A DNA stretch of 64,000 nt, taken from Kushneria phosphatilytica (GTDB lineage Bacteria > Pseudomonadota > Gammaproteobacteria > Pseudomonadales > Halomonadaceae). This document shows positions 9,246-18,646 of this stretch, in pieces. Where the stretch lies: assembly GCF_008247605.1 (NCBI RefSeq), contig NZ_CP043420.1, positions 2,914,001-2,978,000 of the forward strand, written 5' to 3'. Numbering within the stretch: position 1 is the first letter of the stretch; the number at the start of each line of letters is the position of its first letter. Below the pieces are notes generated by a model that saw only the letters and a program-made list of their open reading frames with translations, did not search any database and was not told where the DNA came from. The position numbers and the translations under genes are program-made.

Positions 9246-10706
9246 TCAGCGACGCGGAAAACGACCGGAACCGCCGCCCATGCCGGAGCCGCCCATACCA
9301 CCCATGCCGCCACCGGGACCGCCCATGCCACCACCGGGGCCTCCCATACCACCGCCAGCGCCGCCACCCATCATGCCGCTCATGCCACGCATCATCTTCT
9401 GCATACCGCCCTTCTTGCCCATCTTCTTCATCATCTTCTGCATCTGACGGTGCTGTTTGAGCAGGCGATTGAGATCAGGCACCTGGGTACCGGAACCGGC
9501 ACAGATACGGCGCTTGCGCGAGCCATTGATCAAATCGGGCTTGCGACGCTCTTTCGGCGTCATCGAATTGATCATGGCCTCGAGCTTGCCGAATTCCTTC
9601 TCGCTGTTCTGGCTCTGGGCCATCTCGGCCATCTGCCCCATGCCGGGCATTTTTTCCAGCAGGCTGCCCATGCCGCCCATATTCTTGAGCTGCTGAAGCT
9701 GATCGCGGAAGTCCTCGAGATCGAAGCTCTCGCCCTTCTTGAGTTTCTTCGACAGCTGATCGGCTTTGCTGCGATCGACCTTGCGTTCGGCTTCCTCGAT
9801 CAGGCTGAGCACATCACCCATGCCGAGGATACGCGAGGCCACACGATCAGGATGGAAAGGCTCGAGGGCATCGACCTTTTCACCCATGCCCATGAACTTG
9901 ATCGGTTTGCCGGTAATCTGGCGTACCGAGAGCGCGGCACCTCCGCGAGAATCACCATCCGCCTTGGTCAGAATCACGCCGGTCAGCGGCAATGCCTCGT
10001 GAAAGGCGCGAGCCGTGGTAGCGGCGTCCTGACCGGTCATTGCATCGACGGTGAACAGGGTTTCCTGCGGCGAGATGGCCTGATGCAGATCCCTGATCTC
10101 ACTCATCATGTGTTCATCGACGTGCAGGCGGCCAGCGGTATCCACCAGCACCACGTCATGAAACTGAATGCGGGCATGTCGAATCGCTGCTTCGGCGATA
10201 TCGGTCGGCTTCTGATCACTCGAGGAGGGGAAGAACTCGACACCGACCTCGGCCGCCAGCGTCTCCAGCTGATCGATGGCCGCCGGGCGATAGACGTCCG
10301 CCGAAACCACCAACACCTTTTTCTTCTCGCGCTCACGCAGGTACTTGGCCAGCTTGGCCACCGAGGTGGTCTTGCCCGCGCCCTGCAGACCGGCCATCAG
10401 GATGATCGAAGGCTTTTGCTTCAGTTCCAGCGGCACATTGGCCTCGCCCATGATCGCTTCCAGCTCCTGCTGAACGATCTTGACGAACTGCTGGCCCGGC
10501 GAGAGGCTCTTCGATACTTCCTGACCCACGGCGCGCTGACGCACGCGCTCGACGAAATCCTTGACGACCGGCAACGCCACATCGGCCTCGAGCAGCGCCC
10601 GGCGGACTTCGCGCAGGGTATCCTTGATGTTCTCTTCGGTCAGTTTCGCCTGCCCGGTTACCGACTTCAGTGTCTGCGACAGACGATCGGTCAAGCTGTC
10701 AAACAT
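9246..10706 (-). CDS. ffh: Signal recognition particle protein Ffh
   Basis: Ffh is the GTPase of the bacterial signal recognition particle; with 4.5S RNA it delivers nascent membrane proteins to FtsY. The 486-residue protein has the N domain (MFDSLTDRLSQTLKSVTG), the G domain (GLQGAGKTTSVAKLAKYL, DTAGR, TKADGDSRGG) and the Met-rich M domain (RKPDLINGSRKRRICAGSGT). The last ~40 residues are a Gly/Met/Pro repeat of GMGGPGGG units. The ATG at 10706 has GGAG upstream; the longer frame to 10766 lacks it. It lies upstream of rpsP on the same strand, the usual gammaproteobacterial order. Confidence 0.97.
   Translation of the reverse strand: MFDSLTDRLSQTLKSVTGQAKLTEENIKDTLREVRRALLEADVALPVVKDFVERVRQRAVGQEVSKSLSPGQQFVKIVQQELEAIMGEANVPLELKQKPSIILMAGLQGAGKTTSVAKLAKYLREREKKKVLVVSADVYRPAAIDQLETLAAEVGVEFFPSSSDQKPTDIAEAAIRHARIQFHDVVLVDTAGRLHVDEHMMSEIRDLHQAISPQETLFTVDAMTGQDAATTARAFHEALPLTGVILTKADGDSRGGAALSVRQITGKPIKFMGMGEKVDALEPFHPDRVASRILGMGDVLSLIEEAERKVDRSKADQLSKKLKKGESFDLEDFRDQLQQLKNMGGMGSLLEKMPGMGQMAEMAQSQNSEKEFGKLEAMINSMTPKERRKPDLINGSRKRRICAGSGTQVPDLNRLLKQHRQMQKMMKKMGKKGGMQKMMRGMSGMMGGGAGGGMGGPGGGMGGPGGGMGGMGGSGMGGGSGRFPRR
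9255..9372 (-). repeat. Gly/Met-rich repeat tract at the 3' end of ffh
   Basis: The DNA repeats a roughly 24-base unit (GGCGGTCCCGGTGGC-like) encoding GMGGPGGG several times. It explains the low complexity at the Ffh C-terminus and is a place where copy number could vary between strains. Confidence 0.6.
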
Positions 10707-10827
10707 GGGCTTCTCCGACGATAGGGATGCGGCGCCAGGCAGTAGGCCGGCGCTGATGGCACACATTATAACCGGCCCGTCGAGATGGATGCATCCGCCC
10801 CGGCCGCTTCAGCCGATCAACGAAACG

Positions 10828-11520
10828 CTACGCTTCAGCCACCAGAATGACTTCCAGTCGGCGCGGGCCGTGCACACCGGCCACCCGACTCAGTTCGATA
10901 TCGGCCGTTGCCGAGGGCCCGGTAATAAAGGTGATCGGCGCTCGGGTACGCTCTGCTGTTACGAGTTGCGACATCGCCTCGGGCACCAGACCGACAATCT
11001 GGTCGGCATGGATCACGCACAGATGGTAATCCGGCATCAGCGTCAGCAGTCGCCGGCCCTGGCCCGGCCCGGTATCGAGCACGATCGACCCGGTCTCGGC
11101 GATTGCCAGCCGACAGCCGGTAATCACGCCAGCAATGTCGTTGATCGCTTGTGCCGAGTGTCGGTCATCCTCGATGAGCGTGACCCCTTCGCCTTCGGGA
11201 CGCCACGTCCGAGGCAGATCAGGCGGCACCATCACGGAAGCGACCGCATTCGCCTTCAAGCGCTGCTCAACAATGCCCACCACGTCGTTCACACTACCGG
11301 CATGCAACACCCGGACGCCGAGCCCCTCGAGGCGCTTTTCAAAGCGCTCAAGCAGGGTCTCGCCGTCGGCATCATCGCGTTGGCGATAACGCCGTTCGAT
11401 ACGGCCCCAGTCTTCCTGGCGGGATATGGCACCCGTTTCGACGGCCTGTGCCGATTCGCGCCCCAGCGCCTGACGGATAGCCCCGAGCATCACGTCGCGC
11501 CCATCAGCCCGTTGCGTCAT
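10828..11520 (-). CDS. lutC: Lactate utilization protein C (LUD domain)
   Basis: LutC is a LUD-domain (formerly DUF162) subunit of the LutABC complex that oxidises L-lactate to pyruvate. The 230-residue product has the domain pattern [21 protein letters not shown] and [13 protein letters not shown], ending in [14 protein letters not shown] chose the ATG at 11520, which has GGAG 6 bases upstream and overlaps the end of lutB by 17 bases; another ATG lies at 11547. It is the third gene of lutA-lutB-lutC. Catalytic detail of the LUD subunits is poorly known. Confidence 0.9.
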   Translation of the reverse strand: MTQRADGRDVMLGAIRQALGRESAQAVETGAISRQEDWGRIERRYRQRDDADGETLLERFEKRLEGLGVRVLHAGSVNDVVGIVEQRLKANAVASVMVPPDLPRTWRPEGEGVTLIEDDRHSAQAINDIAGVITGCRLAIAETGSIVLDTGPGQGRRLLTLMPDYHLCVIHADQIVGLVPEAMSQLVTAERTRAPITFITGPSATADIELSRVAGVHGPRRLEVILVAEA

Positions 11521-12994
11521 CACTGTCTCCGCTGTTGCTGCTGCCATGCTGCGTTTCAGGTTGAGTTGAAGATTGGCGCGTCGCCCACCACTCGCGAAAG
11601 GATTGCCGTGGCAATGCCGGCAGGTCCCGGGTCCGGGTCCAGCCGCCCAATGCCCCCGGCAGGCGATCAATCTGCCCCTCACGGGCGATCAGCTTCTGCC
11701 CCTGGCGTGCCAGCCGCTGTAGTGAATGCAGCCGCTCACTACGCTCGAACATCCAGTGCGCGCTGCGCATCGCCAACGACTCCGGCGACCAGCGCCCGAT
11801 CACTCGCTGTCGCTGGTAATCCACCTTCTCGCTTCGCAGGCGCACCAGAATCGAGGGGATATCAATCTTCACCGGACACGCCTCCTGACAGGCGCCACAC
11901 AGGGTGGAGGCCTCGGCCAGCGTACCGGCCTGCTCCACCCCGCGCAGCTGCGGCGTAAGGATGGCGCCGATCGGCCCCTGATACATCGAATCATAGGCGT
12001 GACCACCGGTGCGCTCGTAGACCGGACAGACATTGAGGCAGCGCGAACAGCGAATACAGTGCAATGTCTGGCGTTTCTGCTCATCAGCAAGGATGCGGCT
12101 GCGACCGTTGTCGAGCAGCACCAGATGAAAGGTCTGTGGCCCATCACCTTCGTACACACCGGTCCATAGCGAGGTGTATGGGTTCATCCGCTCACCGGTC
12201 GAGGCACGCGGCAGCAACTGCAGAAAAACTTCCAGATCCTGCCAGCGCGGGATCAGCTTCTCGATTCCCATCAGGGAAATCATCACGTCCGGCACCGTCA
12301 GACACATGCGGCCGTTACCTTCGGACTCCACTACGCTCACGGAGCCGGTCTCGGCAATGGCAAAATTTGCTCCCGAGATTGCCACCCGGGTGTTGAGAAA
12401 GCGGCTGCGCAGGTAACGACGTGCGGTGGCCGTCAGTTCAGGAGGGTCATCGGAAAGGGTTTCGAAGGTCAGGTCCTGCATGTCGCGCATCTCACGCACG
12501 AACAGCTCGCGAATCTCGGCGCGATTGCGATGGATCGCCGGCACCAGGATATGCGACGGCCGATCCCCGCCAAGCTGTACAATCATGTCTGCCAGATCGG
12601 TTTCCACCGGCTCGATACCGGCCTCCGAGAGCGCCGGGTTGAGTTCAACTTCATCAGTGGTCATGGACTTGATCTTGATCGCTCGATCGGCCTCGTGCTC
12701 GCGCGCCAGCCCGACCACGATACGACGCGCTTCCTCGGCATCTCTCGCCCAATGCACCTGACCACCCGCCTCCTGCACCCGCTCCTCGAGTTCGAGCAGG
12801 TACTCATCAAGATGGGCCAGGGTGTGCGCCTTGAGGGCGCTACCGGCCTCACGCAGCGCTTCCCAGTCAGGAAGTTCACTGGTCATACGCGCAGTGCGTT
12901 CGCGTATGGTTGTAGTGGCTTTTTTGACATTACGACGCAACTGGCTGTCACGCAGTGCGTAATGGGCCCGTTCGGGAAAGGTGGTATCGCTCAT
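11504..12994 (-). CDS. lutB: Lactate utilization iron-sulfur protein B
   Basis: LutB combines a LUD domain (about residues 60-300: [36 protein letters not shown]) with two 4Fe-4S motifs in the C-terminal half ([14 protein letters not shown] and [15 protein letters not shown]). It is expected to pass electrons from lactate oxidation together with LutA and LutC. The ATG at 12994 (496 residues) has GGGAG just upstream and begins 2 bases after the lutA stop, so the two are co-translated. A GTG two codons earlier would overlap the lutA stop. Confidence 0.93.
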   Translation of the reverse strand: MSDTTFPERAHYALRDSQLRRNVKKATTTIRERTARMTSELPDWEALREAGSALKAHTLAHLDEYLLELEERVQEAGGQVHWARDAEEARRIVVGLAREHEADRAIKIKSMTTDEVELNPALSEAGIEPVETDLADMIVQLGGDRPSHILVPAIHRNRAEIRELFVREMRDMQDLTFETLSDDPPELTATARRYLRSRFLNTRVAISGANFAIAETGSVSVVESEGNGRMCLTVPDVMISLMGIEKLIPRWQDLEVFLQLLPRASTGERMNPYTSLWTGVYEGDGPQTFHLVLLDNGRSRILADEQKRQTLHCIRCSRCLNVCPVYERTGGHAYDSMYQGPIGAILTPQLRGVEQAGTLAEASTLCGACQEACPVKIDIPSILVRLRSEKVDYQRQRVIGRWSPESLAMRSAHWMFERSERLHSLQRLARQGQKLIAREGQIDRLPGALGGWTRTRDLPALPRQSFREWWATRQSSTQPETQHGSSNSGDSDDATG

Positions 12995-12996
12995 GA

Positions 12997-13752
12997 TCAC
13001 TCCCTGCCTGCTGCCAGCGGCCCCGGCGCGGTCGAGGCGAGGATTTCCGCCAGATGCACGGTGCGCACCCCGGTCTGCTGACGCGACAACCCTCCACCAA
13101 TATGCATCAGACAGGAGTTGTCACCGGCCGTGCAGATCTCGGCTCCGGTTTCCAGAATCGCAGCCATCTTGTCGCTCATCATGGCAGTGGAGACTTCGGC
13201 GTTTTTGATCGAGAAGGTGCCGCCAAAACCGCAGCATTCCTCTATTCGGGGCAACTCTACATACTCCAGACCGGCGACATTTTCGAGCAGTCGCTTCGGT
13301 GCCTCGCCAATCCCCAGAGCCCTTAGCGAGTTGCAGGAGGCGTGATAGGTCACCCGATGCGGGTAATAGGCGCCCACGTCGGTAACCCCAAGGATTCTGA
13401 CCAGAAATTCTGCGAACTCATGTACCCGAGGCAGCAATTGCTCGAGTCGATGCAACAGAGCGTGGTCACCGGCCTGCCGGGCAAGCTGCGGGTACTGGTG
13501 CCGCACCATCGCGGTACATGAGGTAGAGGGAATGACCACGGCCTCGGCCGACTCGAACTGTTCGACGAAGCGATGCACCAGCGCCACCGCGTGATCACGA
13601 TAGCCACTATTGTGATGCATCTGGCCGCAACAGGTCTGGCCCATTGGAAAATCGATCTGATGGCCGAGCCGCTCGAGCACCGACACGACCGCCCGGCCCG
13701 TCTCCGGAAAAAGCGTATCGTTGAAGCAGGTAACAAACAGGGAAACGCGCAT
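12997..13752 (-). CDS. lutA: Lactate utilization protein A (CCG-domain Fe-S oxidoreductase)
   Basis: LutA has two cysteine-rich CCG domains, seen here as [13 protein letters not shown] and [13 protein letters not shown], of the kind found in GlpC and heterodisulfide reductases. The 251-residue protein begins [12 protein letters not shown]; the open frame extends upstream but the ATG at 13752 fits the family start and has GAGG nearby. It leads lutA-lutB-lutC. No lactate permease or GntR-type regulator is adjacent, unlike the Bacillus lut operon. It is divergent from ypjD with 190 bases between. Confidence 0.93.
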   Translation of the reverse strand: MRVSLFVTCFNDTLFPETGRAVVSVLERLGHQIDFPMGQTCCGQMHHNSGYRDHAVALVHRFVEQFESAEAVVIPSTSCTAMVRHQYPQLARQAGDHALLHRLEQLLPRVHEFAEFLVRILGVTDVGAYYPHRVTYHASCNSLRALGIGEAPKRLLENVAGLEYVELPRIEECCGFGGTFSIKNAEVSTAMMSDKMAAILETGAEICTAGDNSCLMHIGGGLSRQQTGVRTVHLAEILASTAPGPLAAGRE

Positions 13753-13942
13753 TCCAACCTCGGCTTCCGCGTGACATGGATGATGCCGGGCAACGTCAGG
13801 TCGTCCGGTAACACCGACACCAGGTTTCGATCCACCCACGGCGCCGGTATAGTGGTTACTTAATGAAGACTGGCACCCCAAACCCGGTTGTGCGAGTTCC
13901 TTTCGATCATCACATGACGTCCCGAGGCCGTATTCGCCCCCG

Positions 13943-14746
13943 ATGCCAACGTTGCTCATCGCTTTCCTGGCCGTGATGCTCTATGCCAGTGCCGCCCTTC
14001 ATCAGGCGCTAGCGCTCAATCGCCTGGTGCCCATGCGTCCGCGTCTGATTCAGTGTGTTGGCGCACTGGCCGTGCTCTGTCACGCCATCATCGTCTACAA
14101 CAGCCTCGCAGCACATGGCGGTCTGCATGTCGGGCTGTTCGAGAGCGCTTCACTGATTGCCTGGCTGATAGCCCTGACCCTGCTGCTGGTCAGTCTGTTC
14201 AGACCGGTCCTGGCGGCTGCTACCGGGCTTTTCCCGCTTGCCGCCCTTTCGGTTACGGGCGTTGTCGGCCTGCCAAGCCCCATGGTGGAGTCCAGTTTTC
14301 CACCGGGTCTGATCATTCACATCGTGACCTCGACGCTGGCCTATGCCTTCCTGATGATCGCCGCCGGCCAGGCCATATTGATTGCATTGCAGACGCAGGC
14401 ACTCAAGCGTCACCGCATCCGCGGTATCATCCAGGTACTGCCACCGCTGACCAGCATGGAACGGCTGATGTTTCAGTTGATCATCTGCGGCATGGTACTG
14501 CTGACGGCCTCCCTGATCAGCGGCGCAGTCACTCTGGATCATCTGGTCGCCCGTCACCTGGCGCACAAGACAGGATTATCGGTGCTGGCCTGGCTGATCT
14601 TTGGTGGCCTGTTGTGGGGGCGCTATCAGCGTGGCTGGCGAGGGCCTCGCGCCATTCGCTGGACCCTGGCCGGCGTAGCCGTATTGCTATTGGCCTATTT
14701 CGGTAGCAAGTTCGTGCTCGAAATCATGCTGCATCGCAGCTGGTAG
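13943..14746 (+). CDS. ypjD: YpjD/CcsA-like inner-membrane protein
   Basis: The 267-residue protein has about eight hydrophobic segments spaced through its length (for example LLIAFLAVMLYASAALHQAL, LIAWLIALTLLLVSLF, GVAVLLLAYFGSKFVLEIML) and matches the cytochrome c assembly (CcsA/CcmC) membrane fold represented by E. coli YpjD. The family handles haem in other members, but YpjD itself has no clear role. The pairing with the next gene, a CorB-like CNNM protein, and closeness to ffh are the conserved E. coli ypjD-yfjD-ffh arrangement. No strong ribosome-binding site is visible before the ATG. Confidence 0.85.
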   Translation: MPTLLIAFLAVMLYASAALHQALALNRLVPMRPRLIQCVGALAVLCHAIIVYNSLAAHGGLHVGLFESASLIAWLIALTLLLVSLFRPVLAAATGLFPLAALSVTGVVGLPSPMVESSFPPGLIIHIVTSTLAYAFLMIAAGQAILIALQTQALKRHRIRGIIQVLPPLTSMERLMFQLIICGMVLLTASLISGAVTLDHLVARHLAHKTGLSVLAWLIFGGLLWGRYQRGWRGPRAIRWTLAGVAVLLLAYFGSKFVLEIMLHRSW

Positions 14747-14831
14747 TGCAGCATGTATCGGCATTGCTTGACACTCGTCACGGGGGTTCCCAAGAATACG
14801 CAGACTCCCCCTACCCGAGGATCCGCCGACC

Positions 14832-16118
14832 TTGAGCGATGACACGCCCCTGACGCTCATGTTTGTAATGCTGATTGCACTGATCCTGCTGTCGGCATTC
14901 TTCTCCAGCTCTGAAACCAGCATGATGTCGATCAACCGCTATCGCCTGACCCATCGGGCCAACAGCGGTGATCGTGGTGCCCGACGTGTACTGAAGCTGC
15001 TTGCACGCCCTGACCGTTTGCTGGGTGTAATCCTGATCGGCAACAACATGGTCAACAATCTGGCGGCTTCGATTGCCACGCTGATCGCGATCCATTTCCT
15101 CGGTGAGGTCTCGGGTCCGGCCGTGGCCACCGCCGCATTGACGCTGGTAGTGCTGATCTTTGGTGAGGTGACCCCCAAGACCTTCGCTGCGGTTCGCCCC
15201 GAAGCCATCGCCATGCCGGCGACCTGGATTCTGCAGCCGCTGCTCAAGCTGCTCTACCCGCTGGTCTGGCTGGTCAACGGCATATCGAATTCGCTGTTGC
15301 GTCTGATGGGGCTGAAACACATCGACGGCGGCACCGCAAAGCTCACCCGCGAAGAGCTTCGCACCGTCGTGCATGAGGCAGGCTCGATGATCCCGCATCG
15401 CCACCAGGCGATGCTGATTTCGATCCTTGATCTGGAGAATGTCACCGTCAACGACATCATGGTGCCGCGCCATGAAATTGCCGGACTCGACCTCGAGGAT
15501 GATGAGGAGACCCTGCTGGCCCAGCTACGTGCCAGTCAGCACACCCGGCTGCCGGTTTATCGCGGTCATATCAACGACATCATCGGCATCCTGCATCTGC
15601 GCAACGCGGCTCGGGTACTGTCTGCACCGGAGTTCACCAAGGCAGCCATCGTGCAGGAAGCACGCGAGCCCTATTTCATTCCCGAATCGACCCCGCTGCA
15701 TACCCAACTGCTCAATTTCCAGCAGCAAAAGCGGCGTATCGGCATCGTGGTCGACGAATATGGGGATGTGCAGGGACTGGCCACTCTGGAGGATATCCTC
15801 GAGGAGATTGTCGGCGAATTCACTTCCGATGTTGCCGGTACCCACAAGGAAATTCATCCGCGTGACGATGGCAGCTACATCATCGAAGGCACGGCAAATA
15901 TTCGTGAGATCAACAAGGCGCTGGGATGGCAGCTGCCCACCGATGGGCCCAAGACGCTCAACGGCCTGATACTTGAATATCTCGAATCCTTTCCGTCGGC
16001 TCCAGCCTGTCTGGAAATCGGTAATATTCGTCTCGAAATCGTCGATATCCGTGACAATCTCATCACTTCGGTGCGCTGCTGGCAGCAGTTACGGCGGGTA
16101 CGACAGGAAACCGAATGA
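14832..16118 (+). CDS. CorB/YfjD-family CNNM-CBS membrane protein
   Basis: Members of this HlyC/CorC family (E. coli YfjD) are linked to magnesium and cobalt efflux. The 428-residue protein has an N-terminal CNNM (DUF21) membrane domain with about four helices (LMFVMLIALILLSAFFSSSE, then LVVLIFGEVTPKTFA), two CBS repeats (VNDIMVPRHEIAG, and GIVVDEYGDVQGLATLEDIL) and a C-terminal CorC_HlyC domain (IIEGTANIREINKALGW). The most likely start is TTG at 14832, with GAGG about 11 bases upstream; an internal ATG 10 codons later is possible. It follows ypjD by 85 bases. Confidence 0.88.
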   Translation: MSDDTPLTLMFVMLIALILLSAFFSSSETSMMSINRYRLTHRANSGDRGARRVLKLLARPDRLLGVILIGNNMVNNLAASIATLIAIHFLGEVSGPAVATAALTLVVLIFGEVTPKTFAAVRPEAIAMPATWILQPLLKLLYPLVWLVNGISNSLLRLMGLKHIDGGTAKLTREELRTVVHEAGSMIPHRHQAMLISILDLENVTVNDIMVPRHEIAGLDLEDDEETLLAQLRASQHTRLPVYRGHINDIIGILHLRNAARVLSAPEFTKAAIVQEAREPYFIPESTPLHTQLLNFQQQKRRIGIVVDEYGDVQGLATLEDILEEIVGEFTSDVAGTHKEIHPRDDGSYIIEGTANIREINKALGWQLPTDGPKTLNGLILEYLESFPSAPACLEIGNIRLEIVDIRDNLITSVRCWQQLRRVRQETE

Positions 16119-16199
16119 GCCGGTGCGTCCTGGGCTTGAATTAAGCGTGTTCTGCTAGCGTAAGGGCGCTCTGGTTGCTTCTTCGGATGACCTCGCCCC

Positions 16200-16589
16200 A
16201 TGCCCTCGATCGCCAATGCCATTGACAGGACGCCCCGCTCTCCGGCTTCCCCCTGGCGCAGCGCCCCCGCGCGGTGCGGATTGCTGCTGGCTGCTGTCAT
16301 GCTGTTGGCCTGGCATCCGGTTTACGGTTGTCCGGCGGGCGTACAGTCCCACTCCGAAATTTCCCAGGATGAGGTTCTCAGACTGACCGAATCGGGCCAT
16401 ATCCGTCCTTTCGGTGAAATCCTCGATCGCGCCCGTCATCATCGCAGTGGCAAGCTGCTGGAAGCCGATCTGGAGTGTCTCGGGGATCGTTATGTTTACG
16501 AAGTGGAGATACTCGATCATGATGGCAGAATCTGGGAATTGAGATTCGATGCCAGAACGGGTGATTATCTCTCCGCACAAAAGGATTGA
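16200..16589 (+). CDS. Small exported PepSY-domain protein
   Basis: The 129-residue product has a basic N-terminal region, a hydrophobic stretch (CGLLLAAVMLLAWHPVYG, about residues 26-43) that is probably a signal sequence or anchor, and a PepSY-like domain (SGKLLEADLECLGDRYVYEVEILDHDGRIWELRFDART, shown in part; the DARTG ending is typical). PepSY domains often act as ligand-binding or inhibitory modules outside the cytoplasm. It lies 6 bases before the response regulator, so it is probably co-transcribed and may serve as output or periplasmic modulator of that system. The ribosome-binding site before the ATG is weak. Confidence 0.75.
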   Translation: MPSIANAIDRTPRSPASPWRSAPARCGLLLAAVMLLAWHPVYGCPAGVQSHSEISQDEVLRLTESGHIRPFGEILDRARHHRSGKLLEADLECLGDRYVYEVEILDHDGRIWELRFDARTGDYLSAQKD

Positions 16590-16595
16590 TGGGTT

Positions 16596-17276
16596 ATGCG
16601 GCTGCTTCTGGTCGAGGATAATGTCCCGCTTGCGGACGAACTCAACGCCTTGTTCACCCAGCATGGTTATGCCGTGGACTGGTGTACGGATGGTCGTGAT
16701 GCTGCCGTCATGGCAACCAGCGAACCATTTGATGTCATCGTGCTTGATCTGGGCCTGCCGGGCCGACCGGGACTGACCCTGCTGGAGCAGTGGCGTGAAG
16801 CCGGGCTGGATATCCCGGTTCTGATTCTGACCGCGCGTTCAAGCTGGAGCGAACGCGTAACCGGCCTGCGCGCCGGCGCGGATGACTATCTGCCCAAACC
16901 CTTTCACCCCGACGAGCTGATTCTGCGTCTTCAGGCGCTGGTGCGACGTCGACATGGGCAGCGCCCCTCGCCCACCCTGGAAGTGGCCGGTGTGACCCTG
17001 GACGAGAATGGCCAGAGTGCATGGCGCACCTCCAATACCTCGCCGGTCAATCTGACCCGGGCGGAGTTTGCCATTCTTCGTTATCTGATGCTTCACCCGG
17101 ATCACGTGATCCCCAAGGACCGGTTGCTCGATCATCTTTACGACAGCGAGCATGATCGCAACCCCAACGTGGTCGAAGTACATATCAATCATCTGCGCCA
17201 GAAACTCGGGCGCGGCATCATCATCACCCAACGCGGGCAGGGCTACAGATTCGGCGGCGATACGGCAACCCCCTGA
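16596..17276 (+). CDS. OmpR/PhoP-family response regulator
   Basis: The 226-residue protein has a receiver domain ([16 protein letters not shown], phospho-acceptor Asp in [14 protein letters not shown], conserved Thr in LILTARS and Lys in [13 protein letters not shown]) and a C-terminal winged-helix DNA-binding domain ([42 protein letters not shown]). Its stop overlaps the start of the kinase gene by one base (TGATG). The pair looks closest to PhoPQ by the kinase H-box, so Mg2+, cationic peptides or pH are plausible signals, but that is inference. Confidence 0.93.
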   Translation: MRLLLVEDNVPLADELNALFTQHGYAVDWCTDGRDAAVMATSEPFDVIVLDLGLPGRPGLTLLEQWREAGLDIPVLILTARSSWSERVTGLRAGADDYLPKPFHPDELILRLQALVRRRHGQRPSPTLEVAGVTLDENGQSAWRTSNTSPVNLTRAEFAILRYLMLHPDHVIPKDRLLDHLYDSEHDRNPNVVEVHINHLRQKLGRGIIITQRGQGYRFGGDTATP

Positions 17277-18625
17277 TGTCGCTGACGCGACGTCTCGATC
17301 TCGGACTGCTCTCGGCCAGCCTCGTCGTTATGCTGATGCTGGCTCATGGCAGTGTCGTTTTATTCGATCATGTCACTCGGGACTATCTGACCGATCGGTT
17401 GCGCGAGGATGCCGAAAGTCTCGCCGCACTACCGATGTCGCACAACGCGGACAACGAAGACAGCGACCTCGATCCCTCTCGTCTGCGTTCTGCCTACAAT
17501 CAGGTCTACTCCGGGTACTACTTCATCATTGATATTGATGACAGCATCCATATCCGCTCTCGGTCACTGTGGGACCATCGACTCAAGCCGGTATCAGGAG
17601 ATACCGCTCAGTTGCGCCCCGGCCCCGAAGGACAAACCCTGCTGGTGTGGACCGGCCAGTATCAGCGGGGTAACCACCAGTACCGCATTACCACGGCACT
17701 CGATTATACCCCGGTGACTCAGCGACTGGACTGGCTGCGGCTCTGGATCTGGGGATTGGGAGGCGTGCTGGCGCTGCTGCTGGTCTTCATTCAGCGTCGT
17801 GTCATTCGGCTCGGCCTGCGACCGCTGGAGCGGCTGCGCCAGGAACTGGCCCTGATGCACCGCGGTCAACGCATGGCGCTGGAAACCCGGGTACCGGATG
17901 AGATCGCGCCGGTAGTGGACGAGCTCAACCATCAGCTCGGTCGCATCGAGCAGGTACTCAATCGCTCCCGGGATGGTATTGCCAACCTTGGTCACGCCCT
18001 CAAGACACCATTGTCCGTCATGGAGACCCAGCTGGCGCGTCGCGAATTCGAGAATATTCCGGAACTGAAACGCGCCCTGCACGAGCGACTTGATGAAATC
18101 CATCGGCTGGTAGAACGCGAACTGCAACGTGCCCGTCTGGATACCGGCGAGGCCTCGGCGGCTGCCCGCTTCCAGCCCGACAAGGATCTGGTCGGGCTGC
18201 TGGAGACGCTGCGTGAAATTCACGCTGACATCACCTTTATCGATGATAGCGGGCCATTACCGGTGCTCCCGTGGGACCGGGATGAATTACTGGAAGTACT
18301 CGGCAACCTGCTCGACAACGCCGGCAAGTGGGCCGCCACCGAAGTTCGATTGCGCCTGACACTCGAGCCCCAGGAGCTGCATATGCAGGTCGATGATGAT
18401 GGCCCTGGCATCCCCCCGGAACAACGAGAGCGCGTACTGGGACGCGGCACCCGGCTGGATGAGCAGGTCAGCGGTCACGGGCTGGGGCTGGGTATCGTCG
18501 AGCAGATCGTCACCCACCATGGTGGATACTTCCAGCTCGACACCAGCCGCCTCGGCGGGCTCGCGGCCATCGTCGTTCTTCCCATGCCCTCCTCGGGCAG
18601 CCAGGCGCCTCCACCTCGCAGTTGA
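17276..18625 (+). CDS. PhoQ-like sensor histidine kinase
   Basis: The 449-residue kinase has an N-terminal membrane helix (about residues 8-30), a periplasmic sensor region of roughly 120 residues, a second helix (LWIWGLGGVLALLLVFI) and HAMP-like linker, then the dimerisation and phospho-acceptor box LGHALKTPLSVME, which resembles the HSLKTPLAVL box of PhoQ. The ATPase domain shows GNLLDNAGKWA (N box), DDGPGIPPE (G1) and GHGLGLGIVEQI (G2). It is translationally coupled to the response regulator. The sensor domain carries acidic residues (NADNEDSDLD), a feature PhoQ uses to bind divalent cations. Confidence 0.9.
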   Translation: MSLTRRLDLGLLSASLVVMLMLAHGSVVLFDHVTRDYLTDRLREDAESLAALPMSHNADNEDSDLDPSRLRSAYNQVYSGYYFIIDIDDSIHIRSRSLWDHRLKPVSGDTAQLRPGPEGQTLLVWTGQYQRGNHQYRITTALDYTPVTQRLDWLRLWIWGLGGVLALLLVFIQRRVIRLGLRPLERLRQELALMHRGQRMALETRVPDEIAPVVDELNHQLGRIEQVLNRSRDGIANLGHALKTPLSVMETQLARREFENIPELKRALHERLDEIHRLVERELQRARLDTGEASAAARFQPDKDLVGLLETLREIHADITFIDDSGPLPVLPWDRDELLEVLGNLLDNAGKWAATEVRLRLTLEPQELHMQVDDDGPGIPPEQRERVLGRGTRLDEQVSGHGLGLGIVEQIVTHHGGYFQLDTSRLGGLAAIVVLPMPSSGSQAPPPRS

Positions 18626-18646
18626 GGCAACCCGATCCTGCGCGGA

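Noticed and set aside
9255..9372. CRISPR-like or satellite repeat near ffh
   Set aside because: The repeats are in frame and encode the Gly/Met tail of Ffh; no spacers exist.
9201..10724. A 507-codon open frame on the plus strand opposite ffh
   Set aside because: Mirror frame of ffh; its Ala/His/Thr-rich start is the complement of the Gly/Met repeat tract.
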